Origin: Rhopalosiphum padi
Taxonomy: Eukaryota > Arthropoda > Insecta > Hemiptera > Aphididae
Direction: 5' to 3'
Assembly: GCF_020882245.1 (NCBI RefSeq)
Contig: NC_083600.1
Location: 17,732,001 to 17,796,000, forward strand
Length of the DNA stretch: 64,000 nucleotides
Under the pieces are notes generated by a model, which had not been told where the DNA came from, did not search any database, and saw nothing but the letters and a program-made list of their open reading frames with translations. The first letter of the stretch is position 1. Every line of letters begins with the position of its first letter. A program made the position numbers and the translations under genes. This document shows positions 12,341-25,627 of this stretch, piece after piece.

Positions 12341-13276
12341 CAGTGCCGTAACTAGAGTTTCAAAGACCCAGGTTCAAACAAATGTATATAGGCCCCTCTT
12401 TGTTGAGATACATAAAAAAGTCGGACTGACTTCACACTGTGGGAATTATTTACTCCTTCAATAGGATAGTATTTGTGGATGTAAAATAATCGTTGCGATT
12501 ACTTTTAATCTCTTAAATTTATTTTTATAATAATTAACAAATCTATTTATGTCACTCTAGACTTAATATTTTTCCCAATATTTAGATAAACAATTCCAAG
12601 TAAAACGGACCAGACTTTTACATTTTGTTATATGAACTTAAATACAAGATAATAATTAGGGCTAGGGACTTCATGCCCTAAAAAACCTTAAAATATGCAT
12701 TTAAAAAAAGTATATTTGTAATAAATAATAATAATGTTTGTAGATATGATCCATAAATAGATAAATTTGATTAATTATCTGACATAATTATTTTCATTTT
12801 ACATTGAGTTTTAGTCTAAAATAAAAACAACTTAAATTTAATACATTTGCATATTTTTAATATAGTACTAATTACCTTGAAAATTGAGCTATAAATATTT
12901 TATTAAGCTGGGAATTAAAAACTTATTCATTTAAATAATTGTGAAATATGCACTTATAAAATGAAAAATGGTCAAATATGTTCACTTACAAATGAAAAAT
13001 GGTCGAATATGTAAAATATGCAACTTTAAATTTTAAATATAAACTCGTATTGTTATGTAACAAATTTCTATATGACTTAGCTAAGTTTTTAATGATTATT
13101 TAAAAACATGCAGACTCCTAGAAATCCAGACCCCTAATAATAATACAATAGTTATGAATAGAATTAAATCAAACTAAAAAAAAAAAATTGACGGCTATCT
13201 GCTAGGGCCCTTCGACCCTGCAGGCCCCAATGGCCAATGCCATGCACCGCCTGCTCCTATGATTTTTTTGGCACTG
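12341..13276. mobile_element. Putative hAT-like non-autonomous element (936 bp)
   Basis: It begins CAGTGCCGTAACTAG and ends GGCACTG, so only the outermost seven bases are inverted. Flanks TATAAGCC and AATAAGGT share five of eight bases, weak support for a target duplication. Inside, two copies of AAATGAAAAATGGTC about 36 bp apart form a small direct repeat near 12960-13010. There is no open reading frame of note. Confidence 0.4.
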
Positions 13277-13580
13277 AATAAGGTACAAGTATTTTGTAGT
13301 AACAAACATATAAAGCTAAGATATAAAAATGGTATAGAATGTTCTTCATAAGTAATTCATATTTAAACTAAAAAAAATATACAAACAATCATTTTATTTA
13401 TTTATTATATTATATAGACTATAGTTTATAGTACAAATTTGGACAAAATTATGTTTTTCGTTTAGAATGATAAATCATTGACTAATGACTTCAAATATTA
13501 AACACAAACACTTATATTAGTCTCATTACAGTGACCTACACCTACTCGACACCTAATTTTCAATACCTCACAGTACCTAC

Positions 13581-13894
13581 CAGTGGCGTGTCATACATGT
13601 GTGCGATGTGTGCAAATGCCACGGGCCAACGGACCCTCAGCTTGGGGGGCCCATTATTGCTCAACGTTCCACAAAAAAATAAAAGTTTAAATAAATACAG
13701 TTATGTACGAAAAAGTAAAAAAATTATTTTTAATTTCAAATGGTTCTCATTTTCTCAATCTGATATTAGTATATCATTGTTAATTGTTATAAAATATAAA
13801 TTTATGTATATTTATGTTATTTAAAATAAAAATATGTAGATGGGGCCTTTTTTAGTTTTGCACACAGGCCCATTTTTGAGATAAACTGCCACTG
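13581..13894. mobile_element. hAT-type MITE with perfect 8-bp target duplication (314 bp)
   Basis: The element runs from CAGTGGCGTGTC to GCCACTG. It is flanked on both sides by GTACCTAC (13573-13580 and 13895-13902). The terminal repeat and the duplication length fit hAT superfamily MITEs. The plus-strand ORF through it (13531-13824) is not a gene. Confidence 0.85.
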
Positions 13895-13907
13895 GTACCT
13901 ACCCATT

Positions 13908-14531
13908 GGCTGCATACGAACTGAGTCCCAGTATAACCTTTTTTGACGAATTGAGTCCTGGGTTGTTTAAGGGTATATACCAATTGAGTCCAGTGAAATT
14001 TTAGGTATAATACTAATTGAGTCCATGTTTTAATACTAGCTGAGTCCCGTCAAACTAAAAAAAAAAACCATTTTCCTTCCCATTATTATAGACTTAGGAC
14101 TATCTGTAGCAAAAAATTCTACAGGTATGGTTAAAAATGTTTTTTTTTTTTTTTAAATATTTTATAATATAAATATATAATAATGTAGGGGTATAATACA
14201 GTATGAATAATTAATTGTGTATAATTTAATAAATATAGATAATGATAATAATTTATAATTCTTTATATTGGTAAAAATTTATGGAATAAACATTGTACAT
14301 ATTCAAATCTATTTATTTTGTATGATTGCAATAGCTGTATTTGATGTTGAATTTCTTTTTCTTTATCTTTTATAGAATTTCTTGTACTCAAAATAATCCT
14401 CGGACTCAATTCGTATACTATTAGTTTCCTAACCCCGGACTCAATTAGTATATATCTCGTTAGTACCCAGGACTCAATTAGTATATAATTTTTTTTCCCT
14501 TCAGGTATAGGGACTCAATTGGTATACAGCG
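13908..14531. mobile_element. MITE with multiple TGAGTCC subterminal repeats (624 bp)
   Basis: The left end GGCTGCATACGAACTGAGTC and the reverse complement of the right end, CGCTGTATACCAATTGAGTC, match at 16 of 20 positions. Flanks TACCCATT (13900-13907) and AACCCATT (14532-14539) match at 7 of 8. The left arm holds five copies of a TGAGTCC motif (about 13921, 13951, 13984, 14018 and 14041); the right arm holds four inverted copies (GGACTCAATT at 14402, 14437, 14470 and 14511). Spacing is mostly 30-40 bp. The core is AT-rich and non-coding. Confidence 0.7.
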
Positions 14532-14938
14532 AACCCATTAGTCCGATTTATTTCATCCATGCAAATGGTAGAGAGATGGTTATAAATCATTTACAATGGT
14601 TACAGTATATTAATTTCCCCCTGTATTTATACCTACCTGATAACTACATTCTTGGTTTAGTGTTATAAAATGATTTAATCAAATTTTTACTTAAAATATT
14701 ACGTCGACAATACTAATAATCCAGTACTTTTAAATTATTTATAGTTTTTTAGGTATAAAGTATAGGTTAGGTTACCTCATACCAGTCATACCTATTTAGG
14801 TTGCCGGTTGTCGTTTGCGCATCAATATTATTATTTAACAATAGAACTAAAACAGAGTATACATTTTCGTAGGTATTTAAAATCTAATATTGTAGGTAGT
14901 AATTTGGCCCACTATAAATTGATTGGCCTGAATAATTG

Positions 14939-15012
14939 ATAGTGGCTTGCACTTAAGTGACCTGCTCTATAGGATATGCGTATTAAAAAAAAAATTGAAA
15001 TGACGCCACTGG
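14939..15012. repeat. Fragment with a CAGTGGCGTCA-type transposon end
   Basis: The reverse complement of 15000-15012 reads CAGTGGCGTCATT, like the hAT ends elsewhere in the window. A weak facing copy (TAGTGGCTTGCA) starts near 14939. It may be a tiny MITE or a remnant. Confidence 0.3.
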
Positions 15013-18000
15013 TGGTGTATACACAAAAGAGTTAGTTGTTTTCTAACTTTAATCTTAAAATTCCCAAATTTACTTTCGTAACATTCAATTTTCAATTATT
15101 GTGCAGATATTTCTGTTTTAAAATATATAATAATATTATGACAAATAATTATAGGCAATCGGTTAGCAATAACATGACTAAGGTGTACGTTTGACCATTG
15201 ATTAAATCAATTTAAAATGAATTAATTTTAAAACTAATTCATCAATTTTTATCGCATAAATATATCAAACAAGATAATAGATTGCTGGATAGTAAAATGC
15301 GTGAGAGGACACTGTCGAAATGTACGGCCTTACGAGACGTGGACATTATGATATTATAATAATAATATTATTATTATACTGTAATTTTGACTTTTGAGTA
15401 CATTTAAAAATGAGTCAATTCAAATTGTGGAAAAACTGGAATTATTTTTTATACAATTCTATTGTTCAGCATGCTGATGCGCATATTTTGATATAATATG
15501 ATAATTCGGTGCAGGTAAAACGGACAATGCGCAAACGATATACGGCCATATTTGGTACCAACTACCAGCACGATTAAAGATATCCAGGTACCGGTAATCG
15601 GCAAAAAACGACTAAGGGAAAACGTTAATTTTGGTTAAAAGTTATTAAAATAATTGTCGTCATAAATAATATTATTTTTAAATTACATAGAAATTCGAAA
15701 GCACGCTTATTGAAATAAACTTTACATTTAGGTATATTAATTTTTTTAATATGTTATCATATATTTATTTATTTTTTTTTTATTAGAAGTAAGGCTTCAA
15801 CGTAACAGGTCATTATCCTAAAGTTATATTTGTATATCTATACAATGATATACATGGGTTTCGATAAACCAAATTTTATCGTTAAAAATGTAATCGTATT
15901 TTATACCTAGGTATCTACGTAGTTTTGATGAAGGAAGTCGCAATGATAATAATAATAATATAGAGATGGATATAAACTATAGGTTCTAAATATATTTTGT
16001 AAAACATTAGGCGTCAGTTACGTCTTGATCGTTCGATGTGAATACGCGATACTTAACGGAAATTTAATAATTAACTAAAAATAATTGACTTTTTATAATA
16101 TATTTATACTTAGTTAATATTTATTTGATATTTTAAAGTTAACTGCATTTAGCGTTTTTTATCGTGTCGTATAGGTACTATTCAATATAATATCTGTATG
16201 TTATTTTTATTATTATTTATTTATAAAATAAACTTTTCTAGATTCCCAGGTACCTATATTATTAACCATTGCTGTATAGATAATAGGTATGATTAATATA
16301 AAAAAGTTAAATAATTATTAATGACTGATAATATTATATTATTCGAAAACACGATTGGTTTTGACACGAATGTGAACACGTGGTACCGACCCGGACTCCC
16401 GGGACTTTCGCGTACCTACTTAGATTATGAAAGTAATTAAAAATAATCTATAGGAACAATAGGAATCTACGTGTTTAATAGTACCACAGACTATATGAAA
16501 ATATATTTATATTATACTTCTATCAACTTACTGTAGTAATATACTAATATCTACACTGGTACAGTAGTACCAAATACTGTGTACGACGTATATGGTATTT
16601 GGTAGTACCCACTACCTCGTGAGCTAGTAGTCATGAATCATTATAATATACTATTAAAAAAAAAAAAAAAAACATAGTACTACAATAGTAGTTCATAGCT
16701 GTTTTGTAACTTAATTGCTTAAGAGTTAAGAGCAATGGTTATATAAGTATTAACTATTAAGTACCATAATAATTAACAACCTATATTTTTTTATTTTAAT
16801 TATATAAGTGTATCTAGTCTACAAGTCTTGCATTTTATATTATACTATAATAATATACCCACAATCCATATGATATGAGCGTAAATAGGCTATAACCTAA
16901 AGGCTCAGACGGTTCAGTAGTATACTGTATTAATGTATTATAGGCTTTAGTAAGTGGTAAATTGAGTAATTTTTTTAACTGTATTTAAATGTATCATTCC
17001 TATCGATAGATCATAGATCATAGTCCATATAATATACAACCATTTTTGTTAGACTTTAAAATGCTTCAATCAGGGGTAGCTAACTATAATAATGAAATAG
17101 TGAATTGTGATCGACGGCTGAGTTTGTCAAAGTTATGACGATTGAATTATATAACAGTTAACTCCAATCCCACGGTCACCATTTTTTTTCTTTACCCTTG
17201 CAAATGTAAATTACACTGTATCCAAATTCTAAGATGAAATTTCAAATAAGTTGAGTCGTGTAATCGTAATATTTTTAGATTTTTTTGTATAAACAACAAA
17301 TACAAATACTCAATGGAGGAACTTAGCATATAAATTTGATTTTGTGAAAAATGTTCAACTAAAGACTTAAGGTATTTCCAAACGACTCGACATTATTTTG
17401 CGATCAGTCATTTAATCTGAACTCACTTGCTCACTAAGTCACTAGATTACTAGAAACTAGAGCAGTTGAACTTAGACTTTACTACTTACTACTTTAGAAT
17501 ATCAAATTATAATGATAATACTTGAACTGATCACGTGATATTGTGATAGTAATATTACGATTAGAAGTGACAGAGGGGAAGTAGGTTTTTGATCCTTTAT
17601 ACATTTTATATTTTTGTCAGTGTCGGTAGTCGGTAGTACGTGAATACTGAATACTAGAATAGTGATTTAAATGGTATTGATTTGTTTATATTATATTACT
17701 ATAAATAGTGTATTGTTTTTTAGGTGTTTAAAAATTAAAACTATTCAAAGAAGACTCTAGATGTTTTTTGCTTTACCAATTCTGCACCTACCAATAATTA
17801 TCTAATCATTTTTACCAACGGTGTGATAACCTAAACACGGACAACAACCTGTACACGGTTTTATATTATTGCGTTACAAATAATAACTAATAAAGTAAGT
17901 AATAACTAGTAAAATAGGAGGTACGCACTATTCTTTTTAGAACTTTTTTCAGAATGAAAAATAGTTAATTGATAGGAGTGTATACTTAGTACCTACCTAC

Positions 18001-19569
18001 TAATCAGTTATCATAACACTATAGTTTCTTAAGATACCTAAAGATTAGATTTGAAAGTATTTACATTAAAAAAAAAAATTAATTACAAAATGGTGTGATG
18101 AGTAATGTTTAAGTTTAAAAATGTTTTAAATGTTAGTAGTAAGTGCCTACTAACGTAGATACTAGTTACTTACAAAGAATACGGTATAACTTGAATTCAT
18201 ACTTAAATTTAGATTATAATAGTGATACATTAGTATCTATATTGTTATAAAATTTCACACAACAGTTGACATTTGAAAAATAATTTCGTTTATATGCAAT
18301 ACTTTACAATTTTTATTTTTATCAATATATCTTATATATCTTATATTATAATATGTTTTGTTTTTATAATTAAAAAAATCTTATCATTATAACTAAATAC
18401 TGATATTAGTGATATTATCACTTTTAAGTCTACGCCCTAATCGAAAAATTAACAATAACTTATGAAACTTAATTATTTTTTACTAAATACTTCATAATTC
18501 CTATTGAATATAGAAATATAGAATATATAGATACACCGCTTAATTATTGTTATATTTTTTAAGTCATAAAGCTTATTCATGAATTAAGCTATAGTTAATT
18601 ATGATAACATATTATTTTAATATATTATATTGTGCTTATAGTATGCGGCCTTTGATTAAACTTATTTAAACTGGTTAAAATGGTAACAAATTGATAACAT
18701 AGTAATCGTGAGAACAAAAAGTAAGAATAAATCAATAAAATCGCTTTTCACGGAAGTCGGTATGTGTCGAGACTTCGGGATTAGTCCTGGTCGAGCTGAT
18801 CCAATGTCCGTCTGCGTGACCGATATTTCGTTGCATACGTCGATTAGTGTATTGATTCATGAATATGAATACCAAGTATAAATAATTAATATTTACAAAA
18901 TCATTTTTTATAATATAAAATACAAAATATCTATTTACTTATTAATATATAATTAAACCTATCACCTATGATAGATCTAAAATAGTTAAATGTTTACCTA
19001 CCATTTTTTGATTTTTCATTACACTTAAGGGATCTTCTCTAAGTTTTAGTGGTGGACTTTCCAAAACATAAATTTATCAATCAATAAAACACTATACTAC
19101 TATAATAAACTTCGTGTAAGCACAAATAACCTAGATTTTTGTTTTGAATGTGGATGGTAAGAGGAACAGTAGTTGTAAGTTACAACTTGTAACTTAAATT
19201 TTTATAAACTTTTTTAATACAATTAATCTTGGCAGATATTTGGAACAAATATAATCTACAAAGCCAATTTCTATTTATGAAACTGGTGAAGTCAATTTTT
19301 AACTTATAGCAAATTAAACTTTATTATGATTTATAATATAGGTAGCTAATATACCTACATTGCTCACCATGCTCGAAATTTAAAATGTAATATATATGCA
19401 TAGGACTTAGAATAGAGATAGTAATAGTCTACTATACTGTTATTGTTTTATAAGTCATGAAAAAAAATGTAACGTACCATGTACCTTGTACCTACCTAAC
19501 TAGTAACTACACATGTCCTATATTCTATATAGACTAAACGTCTAAACGTAATATGGTTTACAATGATAA

Positions 19570-20410
19570 TCGGTCAAAAAGTCCGTTTTAAAAAAAGTTG
19601 GACTAAAAGTCCATATTCAGTTTTTATAGTCGGATAAAAAGTCCGAAAATACAATATATTTTATATAGTATTTATTTTAAAAATTTTAAAGTGTTTTTAG
19701 ACATTATATATTATACACATTATATTATTATATTTTTTTTCTATTTTATTATTTTTATTTATAATTATATATTTTATTATTAATTAAATTAATTTTTATA
19801 AGTACAATCGATAATCAGAATAAAAATCCCCGAAATAAAATATCGCGTTTCTTAATATTTTAACAATATAGTTTAAAAGATAAAAATTTCAAATTAATAA
19901 ATTTTAATTTTTAGAATATGTATTGTTACATTATGTTTATAAATGATATATTTAGTTATATTAAAATCTATATGTTTTTATAAATAATTATAAATAATTT
20001 TGTAATTAGCGTTTAAAAAATTGAATTTTTTTTCCTAGGGTCGGGCATTTTTTTCCCGGTTTTCCAATGATTCTATTTCTATACAATCACACGATATCTT
20101 AGGAACAACAATATTAAAATTTATTTGCAACTAAATATATTTCAACAAAAAATGAATTTTATTTTATTTATAAACACGTCAACTAAACTAAAACTAAAAA
20201 AAAAAAATAGTATATATAATAAAAAAATATAAATTTTTCATTACTATATAGAATATAAATACCTAACTATAATGGATTTCCATTATTTTTGTTAGTTATA
20301 CGAAAATATAATAATATAATATGTATACAAACATTTTTAAATTTTCAAATATTTAAAATAAATATTAATTATATAAAATATTTTTTATTTTCGGACTTTT
20401 TTTGTTATGT
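19570..20410. repeat. AAAAAGTCCG motif block, possible foldback element
   Basis: Three short imperfect palindromes of the type CGGTCAAAAAGTCCG occur near 19571, 19598 and 19629, about 30 bp apart. An inverted copy, ATTTTCGGACTTTTTTTG, is near 20388. The interior is extremely AT-rich. The ends and any target duplication are not resolved. Confidence 0.3.
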
Positions 20411-20591
20411 ATTCGTATATTGTTTTAACTTTTAAGTCTAATATCTAATCACAAGTTGTCCATCTTTAATGGCTAATACAGTAATACATACTTTTTTGTT
20501 TTATTTATTAACGTAAAAATGATAATGTTATTTTACAGTACCTAATTAAATCATTGGAAGTATAAAAACACGTTTTAGTACTTATGCAGAA

Positions 20592-23500
20592 ATGTCATCA
20601 AAACCAACGGTGTTGTTATTACGTAATGATTATCCTCAAAAAGCTGTCGATTTATTACGTACAAGGTACCTACTATTTCGATTACCTAATTATTTATTTT
20701 AATTTTTGCTATAAAATCTAATTGTATTATTGTAATTACTTAATCTGTATTCATAACATATATTAATTACTAAGGTTGTGCACTTTTAGCACTTATACTA
20801 GTTATACTAGTATTATACTAAATACTAATTCAATAACAATTGAACTTCAAGCTTGTACAATATTCTGATTTTTGATAATTAGTCTTTTGGGTGAAATAAC
20901 TAAATTGTATTAGTGTAATAGAAATTTAGATTATAGATATATAGTCAGTTTTTATTTGAAACGTATTACACAAAACTCAATTTTAACATAGGAAAATAAA
21001 GAACAATGTTTTGCTTCTATCTGGAAAAAGTACATTTTTTATTTTATGGTTTATAATGGTCATAATGGTCATATAATGTGCATTTTGATGTGATTTAAAA
21101 AAAAAAACAATAGTTCTTTTGACATGATTTCGTCAAGGAAATAATAAATTTTGTGTTATCAGTAATATCAGAACTAATATTATATACTCGATTTTGATGT
21201 TTTTGGAAAAAATAATTTTCAAATTGTGACCCTTAATTTTAACAATTACAATTTTTGTGACCTATCTCTACGTTGTACATTTGTATTAGTTTATAAATTA
21301 AATATGCAATTTCATAAAAATTAATAACCAGATGAAAACAGACATTTCAAACCATTATTAAAATATAAATTAATTACAGGTGTAATGTAGAAATGTGCAA
21401 ATCTAGTAAAAAGGATGGAAGTATCATCGCAGAAGATGTTCTCGAATGTGTACAGGGCAAGTTTTCAATTTTCTGTCATAACAACAGAATTCTGATAAAT
21501 GAACAGGTCCTGAAAGCAGCGGGTTAGTGTTGGTTGATGATATGCTATTAATGTTTCTTTAGGTATTTAAATATTTAATTAATTATATATATAACCCATG
21601 TATATCACAAATACGTAAAAAGATCGACATTTAAAAAATAAATAAAATATTGGTGGCCCAGGCTTTAACTGAAACAAATTCGGGGTTCAACATTTTTTTT
21701 TTAATATTTATATTAGATACTTATCAGTAATCCGAACCCATGGACCCTCCCCCTAGTTACTTCATATGATTGTACCTAAAAAATGTAATTTTTTTGCCGA
21801 GACCTTTTGCAAAAATTTAAGATCTAGCGCCTCTAAAATAAAAAATTAATCAATTAGCCATGGCTAAGACTCTTGCAAGAGTCACTAATGGGTAGCTATT
21901 TAATCATACCTTTCATTCTATATATTACTTTATTATATAAACTTATTGTCTCATCTGTATAGATTGTTTTTGTCCAATAAAAAAAAATATAAAATACATA
22001 AACTTTGTAGTATTTTATGTCTTCGTATACCTCAAGTCCACAACATAAATATTAAACAAAATAAATTATTATGTATATAGGACCCAGTCTTAAGGTGATC
22101 GGTACCATGTCTGTGGGATATGATCACGTTGACTTGACATCAATGAAAAAATACGGTGTACGTTTGGGAAATACGCCAGGCATTCTGACGGAATCGGTTG
22201 CGGAAATTGCTGTAGGTCTCATTATAGCCACTACCAGAAGGTTTTTCGAAGCGAACCGTGAATTGAAAACGTAAGTGACTGAATCGTGTTATAACTTATA
22301 ATGAAGACACTATATGACCTATGTTAGTGGTATGATACATCGTGTACATTATTTCGATTAGTGTTCATACCCGCGAATCTGGACTTGGGACCCATCGCTT
22401 GTCTGCTTGTATAAAATGTATGTATATTATTATACTCATATGATAAAATTTCGAGGGGGGGGGTTGTCTAACATTTTTTTTAATATAGATACTACAATTT
22501 TCGGCGCATACTAGTTGGGTCCCACTGGTCCCAGGTTCCAATTGTTTACTATTTTATTTTCGTGATTTACAATCCTCGTCTAGTTATAATAGTTAATAAC
22601 TAATAAGTAATAATTGGGTTGAAATTTATAAGATTCAGATTTAACATTCGTAGCAATTATTTTTTCCAAATATTTTTTCTGTCATTTTTTCCTTTACAAA
22701 ATCTTTCTTAGATATTATACAGTTTCTAAACGTCGATTTGAATATTTTTTAAAAGTGTATAAATTGAAATATATTTGGGTGAGCAGAATAAAACATAGAA
22801 CTGATTCGTGTGAATAAAAGGAGTCACATGCGTTTGTTGTTCTTATTATAGTATTGTACTAGGCTTAAATTCACTCATTACTACGATAAAATATTACTAT
22901 TATTATACCTATAATCAGTGTATTTCAATTTTCAACGGGAAGTACGTGATCCATATTATATTTGTTCATTATGTTATTACTACGAATCGTAAATTTTTAA
23001 TACAAAATATATACAAAATACAATGTGTATATAGTGTATACTGTAAGGATATTATTCTTTTTATATTATTATAATTTTTAATAAATATATGGGTACAAAA
23101 ACTGCCGCTCTTATAAATTTGCCGTCGGGGGCAATTGCCCCCTTCCCCCCTAAATGTGCCCCTGACTACAATTCGAAAAATAATTATAAACGGACCAAAT
23201 TCAAACACATCATTTTAAATGCCCGGACCCGATTCGTACAAAATGTAAAACTTATATTATTTTTGTACCCCACTTATTGGATGCACCCGAAATTTTATAG
23301 TCAATAAACTATATTTACCAGTGAAATGTGGCTACTTTTAAAAATTTCGGGGAGGGTGTCCGTACCCCTGGACCCTCCCCCAGTTACAACCTTGCTCAAA
23401 TACTTACTAAATACTTTTTTGGCCTTTCATGTAGCTGCGCAGTAACATAATATTACTATATTAGTATATAAAACAAAAATCATAATATAGATATAATTAT

Positions 23501-25627
23501 ACAATTTAATATATTTAAATTTTTAAAAACAAATATTATTGTTTAAAAAAGAATAAGCACACTAAAAACTATTGTATAATTTATATATTTATGAATTTAT
23601 GAGCAATTATAATACTATAATAGTATACAAAGATTGTCTATTTTTTTTAAAACAATAATTATGATCAATTATAATTTATAATGAATTGAATATCAATTTT
23701 TTATAGCGTTATGATACAATTCTATAGATAATAAATCAAATTTATAACATGATAAGAGAAATTTGGGATTTTAATTAAAATATTAGATGATAGATATGTT
23801 AAAAGCTATTGGTAATTTTATTTTTTTATATGCGTGTATATAGTGGTGGATGGAAGGAATGGATTCCCGGGTGGGTGTGTGGTAGAAGCATAAAAGGATC
23901 GGTCGTGGGCATCTTAGGTTGCGGCAGAATCGGCACGTCGATCGCTGAGAAATTGGTCAATTTCAAAGTGTCCCAACTTTTGTACACCAGTAGAAATGAA
24001 AAACCGGACGGTAAGTATTTACCTCTACCGTTTATACGGACGTTCTATGTGCGTGCCGCGTGGAGTAATAATCTATTATTGGTGGTGAAATAAAAGTATG
24101 CAAATAAACCAAAAATATAAAAATATTAAATTAAATTTAAAACTGTGATTAGTTATGGTGTCTTTTTTCTAGTAAAAGCCCTTGGTGGACAGTTGGTCAC
24201 GGTGGACGAATTGATGGAGCGTAGCGATTTTGTCGTAGTCGCTGCGGCTTTGAACGATGAGACAAAATTCATCGTGAACAGAGAACGGATCGCCACTATG
24301 AAGTCCAATGCAATACTTGTAAACATTGGTCGCGGACGTTAGTATATAAGTAGTTGTATTTTAACTATATAAAATATATTATGTATTTAATCTATAGTTC
24401 TGTATAGATTTATGTTTCTCTTGATCATTTTTGATATAATAATAACTTGAAACCAACCTTAGTATTCTGAGTATTCAGCACAGTGACCCCAATTTTTTTT
24501 TATTCAAGTAATTATTGTTTTAAAAAAATATCATTAAAATTTCAGAAAAAAAGAATTATTTGTAATTTAATATAATGCTTATCTATTGAAAAAAATATAT
24601 TCCGTTTAATTTTAATTTTTAAAACGGATTTGGTGAGCCAAATTTAAAATCATTGAGGAGAACTCTTTTAATTATTTAGATGGCAAATCATGTGTAAAAA
24701 TATTATATAATATCTAGTTTATTTGTGCTCACGACATATAAAATAAAAATATAAACAATTAATAGAATAGATATTATATTATTTTAATTGAATCATAGTC
24801 GAGAACTTAAAATTATTCACCACAACCATGTTGAATACGTGTGATCACATCTAATCGGCAATCACAGTCAATTTATAAAATATAATATTTATTTATAGCC
24901 ACCCCCATGACTTATATTTTATTGGTCTCTAAATTTCGTAGAGCTGATTGACCAAGACGCTTTGGTCGAAGCTCTCAAGGAGAAAAGAATCCGAGGCGCT
25001 GGACTGGACGTGATGACACCCGAACCACTGCCATTGGATCATCCACTTATGGGACTGGACAACGTTTGTACGTGTTTCTATCATAATAGTTTTGAATATT
25101 TTGTTTTAATCAAGGTGGATCGTGGATATATATCCACCTCGGTTTTAATATTAGTTGTAGATCAATATAATATATGATAAGTATAAAGTATTAAGAATAG
25201 TGTGTAAAACGTAAAACACACCACTGTTATATATTATATTGTTCTCCAGAAGTATCGAGTTAAAACTATATTATATAGTCTATATATAATGTACGTAATA
25301 CATATCTATATGTCATCTTTATTATTAGTTTTTATTTGAAAATAATATCTATTTATTTTTCAGAGTAGGCATTTCGCATTTACTATTTTTCTCATTTCCC
25401 CTGTAATTTTTTTAATAAATACGCCGCGTATTATACGCGTGTCTATTAAAATAGAGGTTTCACTGATTTCAGTATAAATAATAATTTTTTTCACGTTATT
25501 TATAGTGCTCCTGCCACACATTGGTACGTCCACTTTGGAGTTGGAGGAAGAGATGGCTGTGATGACCGCACAGAACATATTGGCTGTATTGGACGGTTGT
25601 CCTATGCCAAACGAAGTGGTTTTTTAA
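20592..25627 (+). CDS. GRHPR: Glyoxylate/hydroxypyruvate reductase, paralogue 2 (328 aa, seven exons)
   Basis: This is the second tandem copy of the D-2-hydroxyacid dehydrogenase. Exons are 20592-20665, 21380-21522, 22081-22270, 23844-24010, 24173-24337, 24942-25067 and 25506-25627, with intron phases identical to the first copy; exons 3-7 have exactly the same lengths. The product is 328 aa, the length of human GRHPR, and the catalytic residues fall at the same numbers as there (Arg245, Glu274, His293). The dinucleotide motif is GCGRIG at 161-166. Compared with copy 1 it has NTPG instead of GYTPD after the SVGYDH motif, and its exons use many more G- and C-ending codons. Introns are long (up to 1.57 kb) and carry repeat debris. 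The residue split across introns 5 is Gln in NIGRGQ where copy 1 has Ala. Intact; probably active. Confidence 0.92.
21650..21760. repeat. Repeat fragment in intron 2 of reductase paralogue 2
   Basis: The segment with CATGGACCCTCCCCCTAGTT near 21740 resembles CCTGGACCCTCCCCCAGTTA near 23370. Both are GC-rich patches in AT-rich introns and look like pieces of one dispersed repeat; boundaries are unclear. Confidence 0.35.
23095..23395. repeat. Repeat fragments in intron 3 of reductase paralogue 2
   Basis: Two GC-rich patches stand out: one around 23120-23170 rich in GGGGCAATTGCCCCC-like palindromic sequence, and one around 23340-23393 matching the patch in intron 2. The overlapping short ORFs on both strands are non-coding repeat sequence. 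Confidence 0.35.

Larger units (their letters stand above)
11601..20591. other. 9-kb spacer between the two reductase paralogues, repeat-rich, no gene
   Basis: It starts with the 3' UTR and poly(A) signal of the first copy. There follow an element-like block at 12341-13276, two abutting MITEs at 13581-13894 and 13908-14531, a CAGTGGCG-type end near 15012, and a block with AAAAAGTCCG motifs at about 19570-20410. No further reductase exons were found between the copies, so no third copy is visible. An acceptor at 20537-20538 starts the leader of the second copy. Confidence 0.55.
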
